NCBI GenBank assembly: GCA_910579325.1
Contig: CAJTTU010000050.1
Location: forward strand, 1-23,877
Origin: an uncultured Lachnospiraceae bacterium
GTDB taxonomy: Bacteria; Bacillota; Clostridia; Lachnospirales; Lachnospiraceae
Reading direction: 5' to 3'
DNA: 23,877 bases
Positions 1 through 8,621 of the stretch are shown one piece after another. The notes beneath the pieces were generated by a model. It worked only from the letters and a program-made list of their open reading frames with translations, ran no database searches and had not been told where the DNA came from. The stretch's first letter is position 1. Each line of letters begins with the position of its first letter. Made by a program: the position numbers and the translations under genes.

Positions 1-355
1 GTTCCTCTGCCTGCCGGACCAGCTCCTGCAGCAAAAAAGGATGTATGGCGTCGTCGCTGTCCAGGAAAAAGACATACTTGCCGGAAGCCATGGAAAGCCC
101 CCGGTTTCTTGCCCCTGAAACCCCGCTGTTTTTCTGCCGGTACAGGCAGATCCGCTCATCTTCCTGACTCATCTCCCTGCAGATTTGCGGCCCCTGGTCT
201 GTGGAACCGTCGTCGATCACCAGAATTTCCAGATTCTGATAGGTCTGGTTCCGCACGGACCGGAGGCAGCCGTCGATAAAGGCCTCCGCGTTATACATGG
301 GAATGATCACCGATACTGTTTCCACAGGATAATCCTGGCTGTTATTTTTCATCAT
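1..355 (-). CDS. Family 2 glycosyltransferase, C-terminus outside the window
   Basis: This is the N-terminal 118 residues of a GT-A fold (family 2) glycosyltransferase, which transfers a sugar from a nucleotide donor. The start of the fold reads VSVIIPMYNAEAFIDGCL near residue 14. It is followed by the DDGSTD loop, a NSGVSGARNRG segment typical of the family, and the metal-binding FFLDSDDA (DxD) motif near residue 100. Two ATG codons lie in tandem at 353-355 and 350-352, with GGAAGCGGAAAA just upstream as a ribosome site, so the start is at 350-355. The gene is divergent from the DUF4832-type gene at 459. It probably belongs to the same cell-surface polysaccharide region as the Pel-like genes. 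Acceptor and donor cannot be told from this fragment. Confidence 0.9.
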   Translation of the reverse strand, partial: MMKNNSQDYPVETVSVIIPMYNAEAFIDGCLRSVRNQTYQNLEILVIDDGSTDQGPQICREMSQEDERICLYRQKNSGVSGARNRGLSMASGKYVFFLDSDDAIHPFLLQELVRQAEE

Positions 356-375
356 TAATTTTCCGCTTCCTGTAT

Positions 376-405
376 CTGGCATTTTTCCATAAAAGATGCT
401 ATAAT
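376..405 (+). promoter_or_regulatory. Candidate sigma-A promoter for the plus-strand DUF4832-type gene
   Basis: An extended -10 (TGC followed by TATAAT, 397-405) lies 18 bases after CTGGCA (376-381), which matches the -35 consensus at four of six positions. Transcription would start near 412, leaving a leader of about 47 bases before the ATG at 459. The 103-base gap between the divergent genes holds no other clear element. A promoter for the leftward GT2 gene should also lie here but is not obvious. Confidence 0.5.
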
Positions 406-458
406 AATGCCCGCCGCATATAGACGGCCTTCAATATTTCTAAGATTGGAATCTGATT

Positions 459-1892
459 ATGAAATTCAAAAAACAGTTTATTTCCATATGTTTACTCCTG
501 TGTATCCTTTTATCCACAGGATTTTTTCTGGCGACCGCACATTTGCGCTTCCTCTATTACGCCCCGGAATCCTGCCCGGAATCCGCCGAAGAGCTTTCCA
601 ACCCCTATATCGGGTGGTATCAGGTGCAGAGATACCTTCTCTCTGACACCGCAGACTCTGACCTTTCCGCGGTTACCGGACAGCCGCAGGGGCCCGGTCT
701 TGTTCTTCTGGAGATCAATCTGCGAGACTATGGGGACCGCCCCATCAGCAGCGCCGGCCTTTCCCGTCTTGATACGCTGTTTCAGGCATGGGCATCCACC
801 GAAAAGCAGCTGATCGTCCGGTTCCTCTATGACTGGGACGGAAACGCCGCCGAACAGGAACCGGAAGAACGCTCTCTGATACTGGAACATATGTCCCAGA
901 CCGCCTCCGTCCTGAACGCCTATTCCGACTGCGTCTATATTCTGCAGGGTATTTTTATCGGCTCCTGGGGAGAAATGCACGGTTCCGACTACGCGAATCC
1001 GGAGGACATGCGTATCCTGACAGAGCATTTAAGCGCCGTCGTCTCTCCCGATATTTTCCTGGCGGTCCGCACACCGGAGCAGTGGCGCATTGTCACCGGC
1101 CGCGTGGAACCCGTATCCGCCGGACAGGCCTTCGGTTCTTCTCTGCCGGCCCGGCTCAGTCTGTTCAACGACGGTATGCTGGGGTCCGGGACAGACCTGA
1201 ATACCTACCTTGATCCTTCTTCGAAGGAGCCCTCAGATTCTCTCGGAAAACGCGGCCGCGAAGAAGAAATTCGCTTTCAGAATCTTCTGTGCGCCTTTGT
1301 CCCAAACGGCGGAGAGGTTGTCATTGACAATCCCCTCAACGATTTTGCCGCCGCGGCCGCCTGTCTTAAGAGTACCCATGTCTCCTATCTGAACAGCGCC
1401 TACGACGAAGATGTTCTGTCCAAGTGGAAAGAGGACAGCTATGACGGCGAAGGCGTCTTTCACGGGATGAATGGCTATGATTACATCGGCAGACATCTGG
1501 GATACCGGTACGTGCTGCGGTCCTCCGCCTGTACGCCTCCCGGACTGCCGGGTGAAACCGGCTTCTTTTCCGTCACCCTGGAAAATACAGGCTTTTCAGG
1601 CGCGTATCAGCCTTTCGAACTCACGCTGTCTCTGACCGACACCGGTCAGGATAACGTTTACCGGATACCGGTGCAGACAGATCTCCGGTCTCTGGCTTCC
1701 GGAACGAAGACTACGCTGCAGGTTCCCTTTGATCCGCAGGACTGCCCGGCCGGAACCTGCCGGCTCTGTCTGAAAATCACCGATCCGATTACCGGCTGTG
1801 AGATTCAGCTGGCCAATGATATGGACCACACTGCCGACGGATATGTGCTGGGAAATCTGGAAATCCGCTCATTGCCCAAATTCTCCCAGTAA
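459..1892 (+). CDS. Membrane-anchored DUF4874/DUF4832-type surface protein
   Basis: The 477-residue protein starts with a short basic stretch and a hydrophobic segment (about residues 7-27), read as an uncleaved anchor or signal peptide, so the rest should lie outside the membrane. The body has the marks of the DUF4874 plus DUF4832 pair: NPYIGWY near 48, the GIFIGSWGEMHGS block at 164-176, AVRTPEQWR near 202, and GYDYIGRHLGYR near 340. A beta-rich C-terminal region follows. No enzyme activity is established to my knowledge; the barrel-like layout and invariant WGEMH suggest a carbohydrate-active enzyme, but this is inference. Its closest relative in the window is the convergent minus-strand gene, whose 3' end it overlaps by 24 bases. 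The ribosome site (GGAA) is weak. The gene is transcribed alone, opposite to the Pel block. Confidence 0.85.
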   Translation: MKFKKQFISICLLLCILLSTGFFLATAHLRFLYYAPESCPESAEELSNPYIGWYQVQRYLLSDTADSDLSAVTGQPQGPGLVLLEINLRDYGDRPISSAGLSRLDTLFQAWASTEKQLIVRFLYDWDGNAAEQEPEERSLILEHMSQTASVLNAYSDCVYILQGIFIGSWGEMHGSDYANPEDMRILTEHLSAVVSPDIFLAVRTPEQWRIVTGRVEPVSAGQAFGSSLPARLSLFNDGMLGSGTDLNTYLDPSSKEPSDSLGKRGREEEIRFQNLLCAFVPNGGEVVIDNPLNDFAAAAACLKSTHVSYLNSAYDEDVLSKWKEDSYDGEGVFHGMNGYDYIGRHLGYRYVLRSSACTPPGLPGETGFFSVTLENTGFSGAYQPFELTLSLTDTGQDNVYRIPVQTDLRSLASGTKTTLQVPFDPQDCPAGTCRLCLKITDPITGCEIQLANDMDHTADGYVLGNLEIRSLPKFSQ

Positions 1893-3182
1893 GATCTGAT
1901 CGCCCGCGCCCTGATTGGCGAACCGGACCGCCCTTTTGTCCGCCCGCCTCTCCAGCCTTAGAAAAAGCTTCAGCCGTTTATCACTGCCTGTCTTAGTAGA
2001 AAATTTATACGGAAGCGCGGCCAAAATTTTTGTTTTCTCCCCGGCCTTCCAGTCTCTGGCATCCGTATCGACTCTGCCGCGGACTGTCTGTCCTTCTTCA
2101 TTTTCTATGATCAGAAGACAGTCCGCTTCAAATGTCAGACAGGCAAACCCGCGGTTCCACACGGTTATCTCAAACTGTCCGGCGCCTTTTTCCGCCACAT
2201 TCATAATCACAAACCGATAACCCAGATGGCGTCCGATATAGTCATAACCGCTGACCCCTTTCCAGCAGCCAAAGGTTTTTACCGTCTCCGCCTTCCACAG
2301 AGCCAGCTGCTCCTGTTGGTAGACGCTGTTCAGATAGGTCAGATGCATCTTCCGGAATCCCTTTGCCGCCTGCCTGTATCCGATCTGAGCCGTCCCGGAA
2401 AGGACCTCTCCGCCGTTTGGCGTGGAACCCATATGTTTATCCTGCCACCGCAGTTCCTCTTCCCGGCTCCATTTCTCATATGTACCGGCCTCTGTCCGGC
2501 CTGCGGCGCCGTAAGTTCCAAGATCCGTGGGCGAGCCAAATATCCCGTCGTTAAAAAGAGCCAGACGCTGCCGTAATCCCGTTACACTTCCCAGACTGCC
2601 TGTAATCTGACGCCACTGCGCGGGCGTGCGGACCGCAAGAAAGCATTTTCCTTCCGTGACGCGGTACAATGTATAAATCAGATCCAGCATATCGCTTTGC
2701 TCCATAAACCGGGAACCATGCATCTCCCCCCAGTTTCCCACAAAGGTTCCCTGTATGACCAGAATATCCGCCAGAAATCCCCGCATCACATCGCCGATCT
2801 GTTCCATATGCCTGAGAACCTGATACAGGCTCCCGGGCTCTTTCACTGCCGCGTCTCCTTCCGTGTCATAGGTCGCCCGCAGAATTATCTGCTTACCCGC
2901 CTTATGAAAAAATTCCATAATCCCCGCGATATGCGAAAGCGCGGCTTCCGAAAGATCACAGAACCGGAAAGAACCGATATCGATCAGAACCAGCGCAAGC
3001 CTCTCTTTCCCGCAGGCGTCGTCCAGCCAGATTTCTTCTTCCACCGGGCGTCCGTCCGGCGGCGGCTGTGCTCTGAATGTATAGACATGATACCACCCGC
3101 AGCCCGGATTTAGCAATACTTCGCTGCTCTCTTTATAACCTGCCTTATATAATTTTCCGTTTTTCCTAGATCTTATCCGCAC
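1869..3182 (-). CDS. DUF4874/DUF4832-type protein without signal peptide
   Basis: This protein of about 437 residues is a clear paralogue of the plus-strand gene ending at 1892. It shares NPGCGWY near 25, GTFVGNWGEMHGS at 145-157, AVRTPAQWR near 182, and GYDYIGRHLGYR. Unlike its partner it has no hydrophobic N-terminus, so it is predicted cytoplasmic unless its start is misread. The start used is a GTG at 3180-3182, overlapping the upstream glycosyltransferase gene by 17 bases and lacking a well-spaced ribosome site, so translation may depend on coupling; a TTG in the EVLLNPG segment is an alternative. It is the last gene of the minus-strand polysaccharide block. No terminator can sit between it and its convergent neighbour because the coding ends overlap. 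Function is unknown; processing of the polysaccharide or its precursors is a guess. Confidence 0.8.
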   Translation of the reverse strand: MRIRSRKNGKLYKAGYKESSEVLLNPGCGWYHVYTFRAQPPPDGRPVEEEIWLDDACGKERLALVLIDIGSFRFCDLSEAALSHIAGIMEFFHKAGKQIILRATYDTEGDAAVKEPGSLYQVLRHMEQIGDVMRGFLADILVIQGTFVGNWGEMHGSRFMEQSDMLDLIYTLYRVTEGKCFLAVRTPAQWRQITGSLGSVTGLRQRLALFNDGIFGSPTDLGTYGAAGRTEAGTYEKWSREEELRWQDKHMGSTPNGGEVLSGTAQIGYRQAAKGFRKMHLTYLNSVYQQEQLALWKAETVKTFGCWKGVSGYDYIGRHLGYRFVIMNVAEKGAGQFEITVWNRGFACLTFEADCLLIIENEEGQTVRGRVDTDARDWKAGEKTKILAALPYKFSTKTGSDKRLKLFLRLERRADKRAVRFANQGAGDQILLGEFGQ

Positions 3183-3945
3183 TCCTGAGCCCTATTCCCT
3201 CGTCCTGTCTCAGCACCTTCACCCGAAACAAAATGATAATCACGCTGTAAATCACCCGAAGCATATACCAGAAGGGTTTCAGCCCCGAATGCATACTCTT
3301 CCCCGCCGTTCTGGCATGCATCACCGTCGGCACTTCCACAACCCGGAATTTCGTCAGCATCATCTGGATAATCATATTCGCGTCCGGATACTTGTCGTCA
3401 AAATGATTGTATTTGGAGTAATACAGGAACGCCTTTCTGCTCAGTCCCTGCAGGCCCGTGGTCGGATCCGATACCTGATTTCCTGTGATCACACGGATCA
3501 TAAACCGAAACATGGCATAGACAATTTTCTTTGGCAGGGAAACGGGAAAATCACTGCTTCCCTCCCGGAATCTCGCGCCAAGCACAATATCCGGACACAG
3601 CCCGTCGGCATCCGGTTCTTTCAGCCTCTGATAAAGGACCGGAATATTGCACGGATCATGCTGTCCGTCCCCATCCATCTGAATAATATATTCATACTTT
3701 CTCCGCACCGCCCATTTATAACCGGTCTGAAGAGCGCAGCCGTAACCCATATTGAACAGCTGAGATATCATGGGATACCCCATATCCTTCACGATCCAGT
3801 TTGTGGAATCTGTGGAAGAATCATTGATCACAAGAATATCCGCCTCCGACGCCATATCAAGACGCGCAAGCTCCGTCAGCACCCTGCGGATATTCTGACC
3901 CTCATTGTAAGCGGGTATGATAATCAGCAACTCTTTTCTCTTCAT
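3166..3945 (-). CDS. DPM1-like family 2 glycosyltransferase
   Basis: At 259 residues this is a compact GT2 enzyme of the dolichyl-phosphate-mannose/DPG synthase-like group, which typically moves a sugar from a nucleotide to a polyprenyl phosphate on the cytoplasmic face. Visible motifs are IIIPAYNEGQNI (8-19), INDSSTDST (40-48), the acceptor-side NMGYGCALQTGYKWA (65-79), and the DxD site QMDGDGQHDP (89-98). A hydrophobic stretch near the C-terminus (MLRVIYSVIIILF) could rest on the membrane, but there are no multiple transmembrane helices. The ATG at 3945 has an ideal AAGGAGG seven bases upstream, in the 12-base gap after the GT4 gene. A DUF2304-like protein is encoded two genes upstream, a pairing often seen with this GT2 type. 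A role in supplying a lipid-linked sugar is inferred from the family. Confidence 0.93.
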   Translation of the reverse strand: MKRKELLIIIPAYNEGQNIRRVLTELARLDMASEADILVINDSSTDSTNWIVKDMGYPMISQLFNMGYGCALQTGYKWAVRRKYEYIIQMDGDGQHDPCNIPVLYQRLKEPDADGLCPDIVLGARFREGSSDFPVSLPKKIVYAMFRFMIRVITGNQVSDPTTGLQGLSRKAFLYYSKYNHFDDKYPDANMIIQMMLTKFRVVEVPTVMHARTAGKSMHSGLKPFWYMLRVIYSVIIILFRVKVLRQDEGIGLRSADKI

Positions 3946-3957
3946 GATACCGCCTCC

Positions 3958-5160
3958 TTACGCCAGAAGTTCCAAAAGCATCTTAAGTTCCTGATCCTGA
4001 ACGGTACTTTTCTCTGCCGCTGTCCGGCCCAGCCGTTTTCGTTCTTCCTCATTGTTCAAAAGTCTGACGACACTGGCCGCGATCGCCTCCGGCGTCAGTT
4101 CACAGAGAATGCCGTCCTGTCCGTCCACAATCTGTTCCCGGTTGCCGTTGCAGTCAGAGGCAATGACCGGACACCCCAGTGTCTGCGCCTCCTGAATGGC
4201 AATACTTTTTCCTTCAAACCGGGTGGCATGGATATACAGATCCGCCTGCGTATAATAGGGAAAGGGATTTTTAACCGCTCCCAGAAGCACAAAATCTTCC
4301 GACAGCCCCAGCGCCCCGATCTGTTTCTCCAGTTTTTTTCGCTGGTCTCCCTCTCCAAGCACATACCATCTGACAGGATATCCGGCCTCCTTTAACAGCT
4401 TCATGGCCCCGATCGCGATATCATAGGCCTTCTGCCAGGTCAGCCTTCCGACGGTCAGAAGACGGGTCCCCTCATACCCGTCGGAGAATCCTCCTGATTC
4501 CCTTGCACGAAGCCGGATGGTCTCCTGATTTACAATATTGTGAAAGACGCCCGTTTTCCCCTCATATTCCGGATAGACCGAAAGAAAATGTTCCCTGACC
4601 TCACCGGAAACCCCGAAAATCCGGTCAAACCGATCCCAGCAGCCCTGGTCCATTTTCCGCGTATATCCGGCGCCCGGGTAATCGATATGTATAAACGCTG
4701 CTTTCCGACGGGCTTTCACTTGATCCGCCACATAATAGGCTGACGCGCCTTCCAGATAGGCTACGGCCAGATCAAAAGATTCCTGAAAACGCTGTCCGCC
4801 CTCCGAAAGCACCCGCCACAGCAATTTGTCAAACTGAAACTTCCCTTTCTTTTTCATTTCTCTGGCGTTTCTGAAAACAGAGCCAAGCTTTCTGAAATAT
4901 CCGCCGTTTCGAAAGAAGGCTTTCCATATGGTCCTGACCATCGCCCGTTTTCCTTTTCGCGTCAGCACGGACTGACTGCTGAAGCTGCTGTTCAGCAGCG
5001 TAACATGGGACGGAAGCTGCCCGATCATCTCTCCCTGCCCCATAATAACATAGAGATACAGCTTATGATCCGGAACATTCAGAACGTTCAGAAGCTCGAT
5101 CAGAGCGGTCTCCGCGCCGGCGCGCCCCATCGTATTAACCACAAACAGTATCTTTTTCAT
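3958..5160 (-). CDS. GT4-family (GT-B fold) glycosyltransferase
   Basis: The 400-residue protein has a two-domain GT-B layout. The N-terminal acceptor domain opens with KKILFVVNTMGRAGAETAL (2-20), with the glycine-rich loop expected in GT4 enzymes. The C-terminal donor domain includes LLTVGRLTWQKAYDIAIGA and the E-x7-E signature at E316 and E324 (RFEGKSIAIQEA). The sugar and acceptor cannot be deduced. The start ATG at 5160 follows GGAGAAAATGA and overlaps the end of the upstream DUF2304-like gene by 26 bases, which suggests translational coupling. With the GT2 downstream it adds a second transferase to a locus that already encodes PelF, so the final polymer may carry sugars beyond the standard Pel backbone, or a separate glycan may be made from the same transcript. 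Confidence 0.93.
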   Translation of the reverse strand: MKKILFVVNTMGRAGAETALIELLNVLNVPDHKLYLYVIMGQGEMIGQLPSHVTLLNSSFSSQSVLTRKGKRAMVRTIWKAFFRNGGYFRKLGSVFRNAREMKKKGKFQFDKLLWRVLSEGGQRFQESFDLAVAYLEGASAYYVADQVKARRKAAFIHIDYPGAGYTRKMDQGCWDRFDRIFGVSGEVREHFLSVYPEYEGKTGVFHNIVNQETIRLRARESGGFSDGYEGTRLLTVGRLTWQKAYDIAIGAMKLLKEAGYPVRWYVLGEGDQRKKLEKQIGALGLSEDFVLLGAVKNPFPYYTQADLYIHATRFEGKSIAIQEAQTLGCPVIASDCNGNREQIVDGQDGILCELTPEAIAASVVRLLNNEEERKRLGRTAAEKSTVQDQELKMLLELLA

Positions 5161-5536
5161 TCATTTTCTCCACCGATTTCTGCAACGTGTCCAGTTCATT
5201 CATGATATATTCATTTTCCTGATTGAGCAGGGACACCTGCATGGCCAGCTCCCTGTTTTTCATTTTCAGCTGAGAGAGCAGCACGCTGGTCCTCACCTCC
5301 TCAAACAGAAAAATCCCTCCCACACAGAGAAACGCCAGTCCTGTTCCGGAAGAAACCAGACGAGTCCACTGGGAGAAAGCCGGAATACTCCCGATCAGGA
5401 CCAGCATCAGTCCCAAAATCTCCCAGATAACCGCGAAATTAACCGTGATTTTCTTGTAAGCATTCATCCAGAAACTGGATACCATAAGAATCGCCCCCGC
5501 AAGGATTATCCCCGCTCTTATGATCATCCCTTCCAT
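5135..5536 (-). CDS. DUF2304-like small membrane protein
   Basis: The 133-residue protein has three hydrophobic helices (about 5-22, 35-52 and 63-80) followed by a heptad-rich coiled coil (about 85-125, with QLKMKNRELAMQVSLLNQEN). This matches the architecture of DUF2304 proteins, which commonly sit beside GT2 and GT4 genes; their biochemical role is unsettled, with a scaffold for membrane-bound transferases often supposed. The start was set at the ATG at 5534-5536 because AAGGGGG sits seven bases before it. The reading frame is open up to 5605, but that stretch is polar and does not resemble the family. The gene overlaps the GT4 gene by 26 bases and is preceded by an 80-base gap after pelG. 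Confidence 0.75.
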   Translation of the reverse strand: MEGMIIRAGIILAGAILMVSSFWMNAYKKITVNFAVIWEILGLMLVLIGSIPAFSQWTRLVSSGTGLAFLCVGGIFLFEEVRTSVLLSQLKMKNRELAMQVSLLNQENEYIMNELDTLQKSVEKMNEKDTVCG

Positions 5537-5543
5537 CTTTATA

Positions 5544-5550
5544 CCCCCTT
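5544..5550 (-). promoter_or_regulatory. Ribosome binding site fixing the DUF2304-like start
   Basis: AAGGGGG on the minus strand lies seven bases before the ATG at 5536. It decides between this start and an in-frame one 69 bases further upstream that lacks a comparable site. Confidence 0.7.
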
Positions 5551-5616
5551 TTGATAAACGCTCAGAGTCTGTTCTTTCAACCCTTATGAGCGATGCGTAT
5601 AACATATGGGTGTCTT

Positions 5617-7107
5617 TCAGCCGCTTACTGCCCTGCTGCCCGTTCCATTACCGTCTTCCCCGCTCCCTGCGGCTCTGTCATACACCTTGCCGGGCGGCTG
5701 GGTGCCCATTCCCGGCTTTAGTATGGAGCCCTTACAGAATATATGGGCATCCAGATGTTTTTCCATATACCGGAGACGGATATAGGCCACCGTCCAGCCC
5801 GTGAAGGCTCCCAGCACAACCCCCATGCCATACCACAATTCTGACAGATGGGTGGCCAGGATACTGCCCAGAAACGTGACCAGGCAAAAACTTAAGGATG
5901 TGATCGCCGCGCCTGTCAGATCATTAAAGTAATACAGAAATATAATCTCGGAATACATCAGAAATAAGATAAAATATCCCGCAGCCAGACAGGAATAGAT
6001 CCGCAGCGTCAGACTGGAAATGCCAACCCGCGGCAGCAGTACGACGCACATCAGATACACGACCGTCGTTATAATAAACTGTATGCGTACCAGCCCCACC
6101 AGTTCGGCGGAGAGCTGCCGGAACATCTCTTTTTTTGCCGTATCGATATCCGCGCCCTTTCCGCCGATTACCGCCTCGGAATACTGCTTATATTTATCAT
6201 GAAAATGCATCTCCACCCGGGTGATAAAAATCGCCGTGGCGGACAGATTCGTAAACATGGCCAGGCAGGTCGCCATATCATAGGGCTGATTACACACAAA
6301 CGACTTGACCAGCACCAGCTTCATCTCCGTGGTCCAGAATACAAAATTGTGGATATACAGGCCCAGATTGTAGAAAAAATTAGATACCACAAGCTGCCAG
6401 TACTTTTTAAAGTATCTGAGGACCGATCGGTACCTGTTGCTGTTTTTTACAAAATACCGCTTGACCACCGCAATCTCCAGAAAGGCGATAAAGAAAAAGC
6501 CCGTCATCAGCGCGAAAAGCATACTCTCCCGGATACCCCAGCCCATGATATACCGCAGAAACAGAGACAGCAGAAAGGACTCCAGCATTCCCAGAAAGAA
6601 AAACAGCGAAATTTTCTCATAATCTTTCGCGATGGAAAGATAAATCATGGAATAAAACACCAGCACAAGGGATATATAACCACAGTATCCGGTAAAGGTA
6701 TAAAAAACGTCTACCTTCCCCACAAAATGCTCCCAGAGACAGAAAGGGATCCCCAGCAGACAGCTCAGCAGCATATTCATCATCAGTCCCAGATAATAAC
6801 AGGGTCTGATATCCTCATACCGTTCTTCATAGATCACGTCCGAGACATATTTGGACAACACGGAATTGAAGGGCGAAGCTGTGAGCAGCGCAAAGATAAA
6901 AATGTAGAGAACCGTACAGGAAAACAGTTCCCGCTCCACAAAGCCCAGTTTGCCAAATCCGAGAAAATGCTGCATCAGCGCGATATTCAGAATCACCACA
7001 AACATGGGCGCTACCGTGGAAGTGGCGCTGTATCCGAACCCGATCAGATTTGTCGTGACCGTATCTTTCTCAAAGATCCTGGTTAGTTTCACTCCTATGC
7101 CTGCCAT
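5617..7107 (-). CDS. pelG: PelG-like polysaccharide flippase
   Basis: The 496-residue protein is strongly hydrophobic with about 12 membrane helices, and resembles PelG, a member of the MOP/MATE-like flippase superfamily thought to carry the Pel polymer across the cytoplasmic membrane with PelD, PelE and PelF. The N-terminus (GVKLTRIFEKDTVTTNLIGFGYSA) and a helix with a TSPFNSVLSKYVSD loop near residue 58 look typical of PelG. The last 40 or so residues are hydrophilic and rich in Gly, Ser and Pro, and appear to be a non-conserved tail. A good GGAGGGAAG site precedes the ATG. The gene follows pelF with only 25 bases between. The recognition rests on sequence character and on the immediate pelF neighbour, which together are diagnostic of a Pel locus. 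Confidence 0.88.
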   Translation of the reverse strand: MAGIGVKLTRIFEKDTVTTNLIGFGYSATSTVAPMFVVILNIALMQHFLGFGKLGFVERELFSCTVLYIFIFALLTASPFNSVLSKYVSDVIYEERYEDIRPCYYLGLMMNMLLSCLLGIPFCLWEHFVGKVDVFYTFTGYCGYISLVLVFYSMIYLSIAKDYEKISLFFFLGMLESFLLSLFLRYIMGWGIRESMLFALMTGFFFIAFLEIAVVKRYFVKNSNRYRSVLRYFKKYWQLVVSNFFYNLGLYIHNFVFWTTEMKLVLVKSFVCNQPYDMATCLAMFTNLSATAIFITRVEMHFHDKYKQYSEAVIGGKGADIDTAKKEMFRQLSAELVGLVRIQFIITTVVYLMCVVLLPRVGISSLTLRIYSCLAAGYFILFLMYSEIIFLYYFNDLTGAAITSLSFCLVTFLGSILATHLSELWYGMGVVLGAFTGWTVAYIRLRYMEKHLDAHIFCKGSILKPGMGTQPPGKVYDRAAGSGEDGNGTGSRAVSG

Positions 7108-7132
7108 CGGTTTATCTTCCCTCCAATTCCTC

Positions 7133-8569
7133 TCAAGTTTCCTCTGTCCACGACAGCCCCATGCTGTCAGAAAAATCTTTATAAATCTTATGGTAGGTCG
7201 CTCTCATATGCTCGATCCGGTAACCGGACATCACTCTTTTATAGCCGTTTTCTCCCATCTCAAGACGCATGGGCTCATTTCTCGCCATATCGATCATAGC
7301 CTGGGCGATCTCCTCCACATTCATGATATGGGTCAGGATTCCTCCGGCGCCGAAATCGTCGTTTTCCCCGAAGATCAGTCCCCGGCAATTGCCCACATCC
7401 GTGGCGATCACCGGTTTATGGGCTGCATAGCTCTCCAGGATCGTCAGAGGCTGTCCTTCGCTGATGCTGGTCAGAATCGTCGCGTCCATCCTTCCAAGAT
7501 AATCTCTGATATCGATTCTCCCGGTAAATACCACGTCTTTAAGCCCCAGCGCCTCCACCTGCTCCATACATTCTCCGGCATAGGCTTCATCCTCATCGCA
7601 GGGACCCATAATCCACAGTTTCAGACGGGATTCCCTCTCCTTCGCGAAACTGAACGCCTGAATCATCGTTTTCACATCCTTGATGGGGGTAACCCGGAGG
7701 ATCGCACCGATATTGACCTTCTGACTGTCCTCCTTTTCTTTGCCCGGAAGATTTTGCAGATGATCCACCGACACGCCGTTTGGCGTCACCATGGTTTTCC
7801 CGGCCGGACAGCCCAGCTCGATCTGCAGCTCCCTGGCATGCTCATACAGGCTGGTTACCAGATCCGCGTTATCATAAGCCACTTTGGACATTTTTCGAAA
7901 CTGATCGATCCATATATTTTTGTAAACGCCTTTGACCCACTCCGCCCGGAGCAGTTCTTCTTCCCGTTCCCTGGTATAGATCCCGTGCTCCGAGATCAGC
8001 AGACGGCTTCCATACAGAGATTTGGCCATACTCCCAAGTACCCCCGCGTAGCCGGTGGCCACACAGTGATACAGATCTGCTTTCGGCAGTTTCATCTGCA
8101 GGGTAAAAAACAATGGCAGATACACCGAGCGCATCGTCCACAGAAAATCGGAAAAAATCAGCTGGCTGTATTTCAGGTCATAATATTCCCGCACGATATT
8201 CAGAAAATCCTCGCCCATCAGCAGACGGTCCAGAGAGAGATGCTTCTTCTGAAACATCTGATACAGCGTCTCCCACTCCGTATGCTGGTTCAGCACAAGG
8301 CTGCGCAATGCCCGGTATTCCGTTTTGTTCAGTCTGAAACGCCGCCAGCCCTTTCGGTTCCAGTCCACGTCTTCCAGATACAGTTCGTGCACTTCCGTCA
8401 CGTTTTCCGGCAGCTCATAAGTAAATTTTCCGCTTAAGGACCGGTTGCTTATAATCGTCAGAAGCACAAATTCCAGACCGGGAAAGGATTTGATCAGTCC
8501 GTGTACCCAGCTGGACACGCCGCCTGCCATATAGGGATAACAGCCTTCCACAACGATACAGACTCTCAT
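7133..8569 (-). CDS. pelF: PelF-type GT4 glycosyltransferase
   Basis: PelF is the cytoplasmic, UDP-sugar-using GT4 enzyme that polymerises the Pel polysaccharide. This 478-residue protein begins with CIVVEGCYPYMAGGVSSWVH (4-23), the PelF-type acceptor-domain signature. It continues with LLISEHGIYTRERE near 190 and ends its donor domain with the E-x7-E pair E371 and E379 (SEGQPLTILES). Basic residues R292 and K297 in ILRVTPIKDVKT fit the donor phosphate-binding positions of GT4 enzymes. Length matches the family. The ATG is preceded by AAAGGAGATGCCAG, an ideal site. It lies between the PelA-like gene and pelG. Among the genes here this is the firmest identification of the Pel system. Confidence 0.93.
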   Translation of the reverse strand: MRVCIVVEGCYPYMAGGVSSWVHGLIKSFPGLEFVLLTIISNRSLSGKFTYELPENVTEVHELYLEDVDWNRKGWRRFRLNKTEYRALRSLVLNQHTEWETLYQMFQKKHLSLDRLLMGEDFLNIVREYYDLKYSQLIFSDFLWTMRSVYLPLFFTLQMKLPKADLYHCVATGYAGVLGSMAKSLYGSRLLISEHGIYTREREEELLRAEWVKGVYKNIWIDQFRKMSKVAYDNADLVTSLYEHARELQIELGCPAGKTMVTPNGVSVDHLQNLPGKEKEDSQKVNIGAILRVTPIKDVKTMIQAFSFAKERESRLKLWIMGPCDEDEAYAGECMEQVEALGLKDVVFTGRIDIRDYLGRMDATILTSISEGQPLTILESYAAHKPVIATDVGNCRGLIFGENDDFGAGGILTHIMNVEEIAQAMIDMARNEPMRLEMGENGYKRVMSGYRIEHMRATYHKIYKDFSDSMGLSWTEET

Positions 8570-8621
8570 CTGGCATCTCCTTTCAGGATCCTGCCGCTTT
8601 CCGCCGATGCCGGATCCGAAT

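Noticed and set aside
510..1028. Long open frame opposite the plus-strand DUF4832-type gene
   Set aside because: It lies wholly within a recognised gene, has no ribosome site, and its protein has no coherent domain.
3289..4395. A 368-codon open frame opposite the GT2 and GT4 genes
   Set aside because: Its product is rich in His, Arg and Gln as expected from antisense reading, while both opposite-strand genes show clear catalytic motifs.
6950..8437. A 495-codon open frame opposite pelG and pelF
   Set aside because: It crosses the junction of two well-recognised genes and has antisense-like composition with no family signature.
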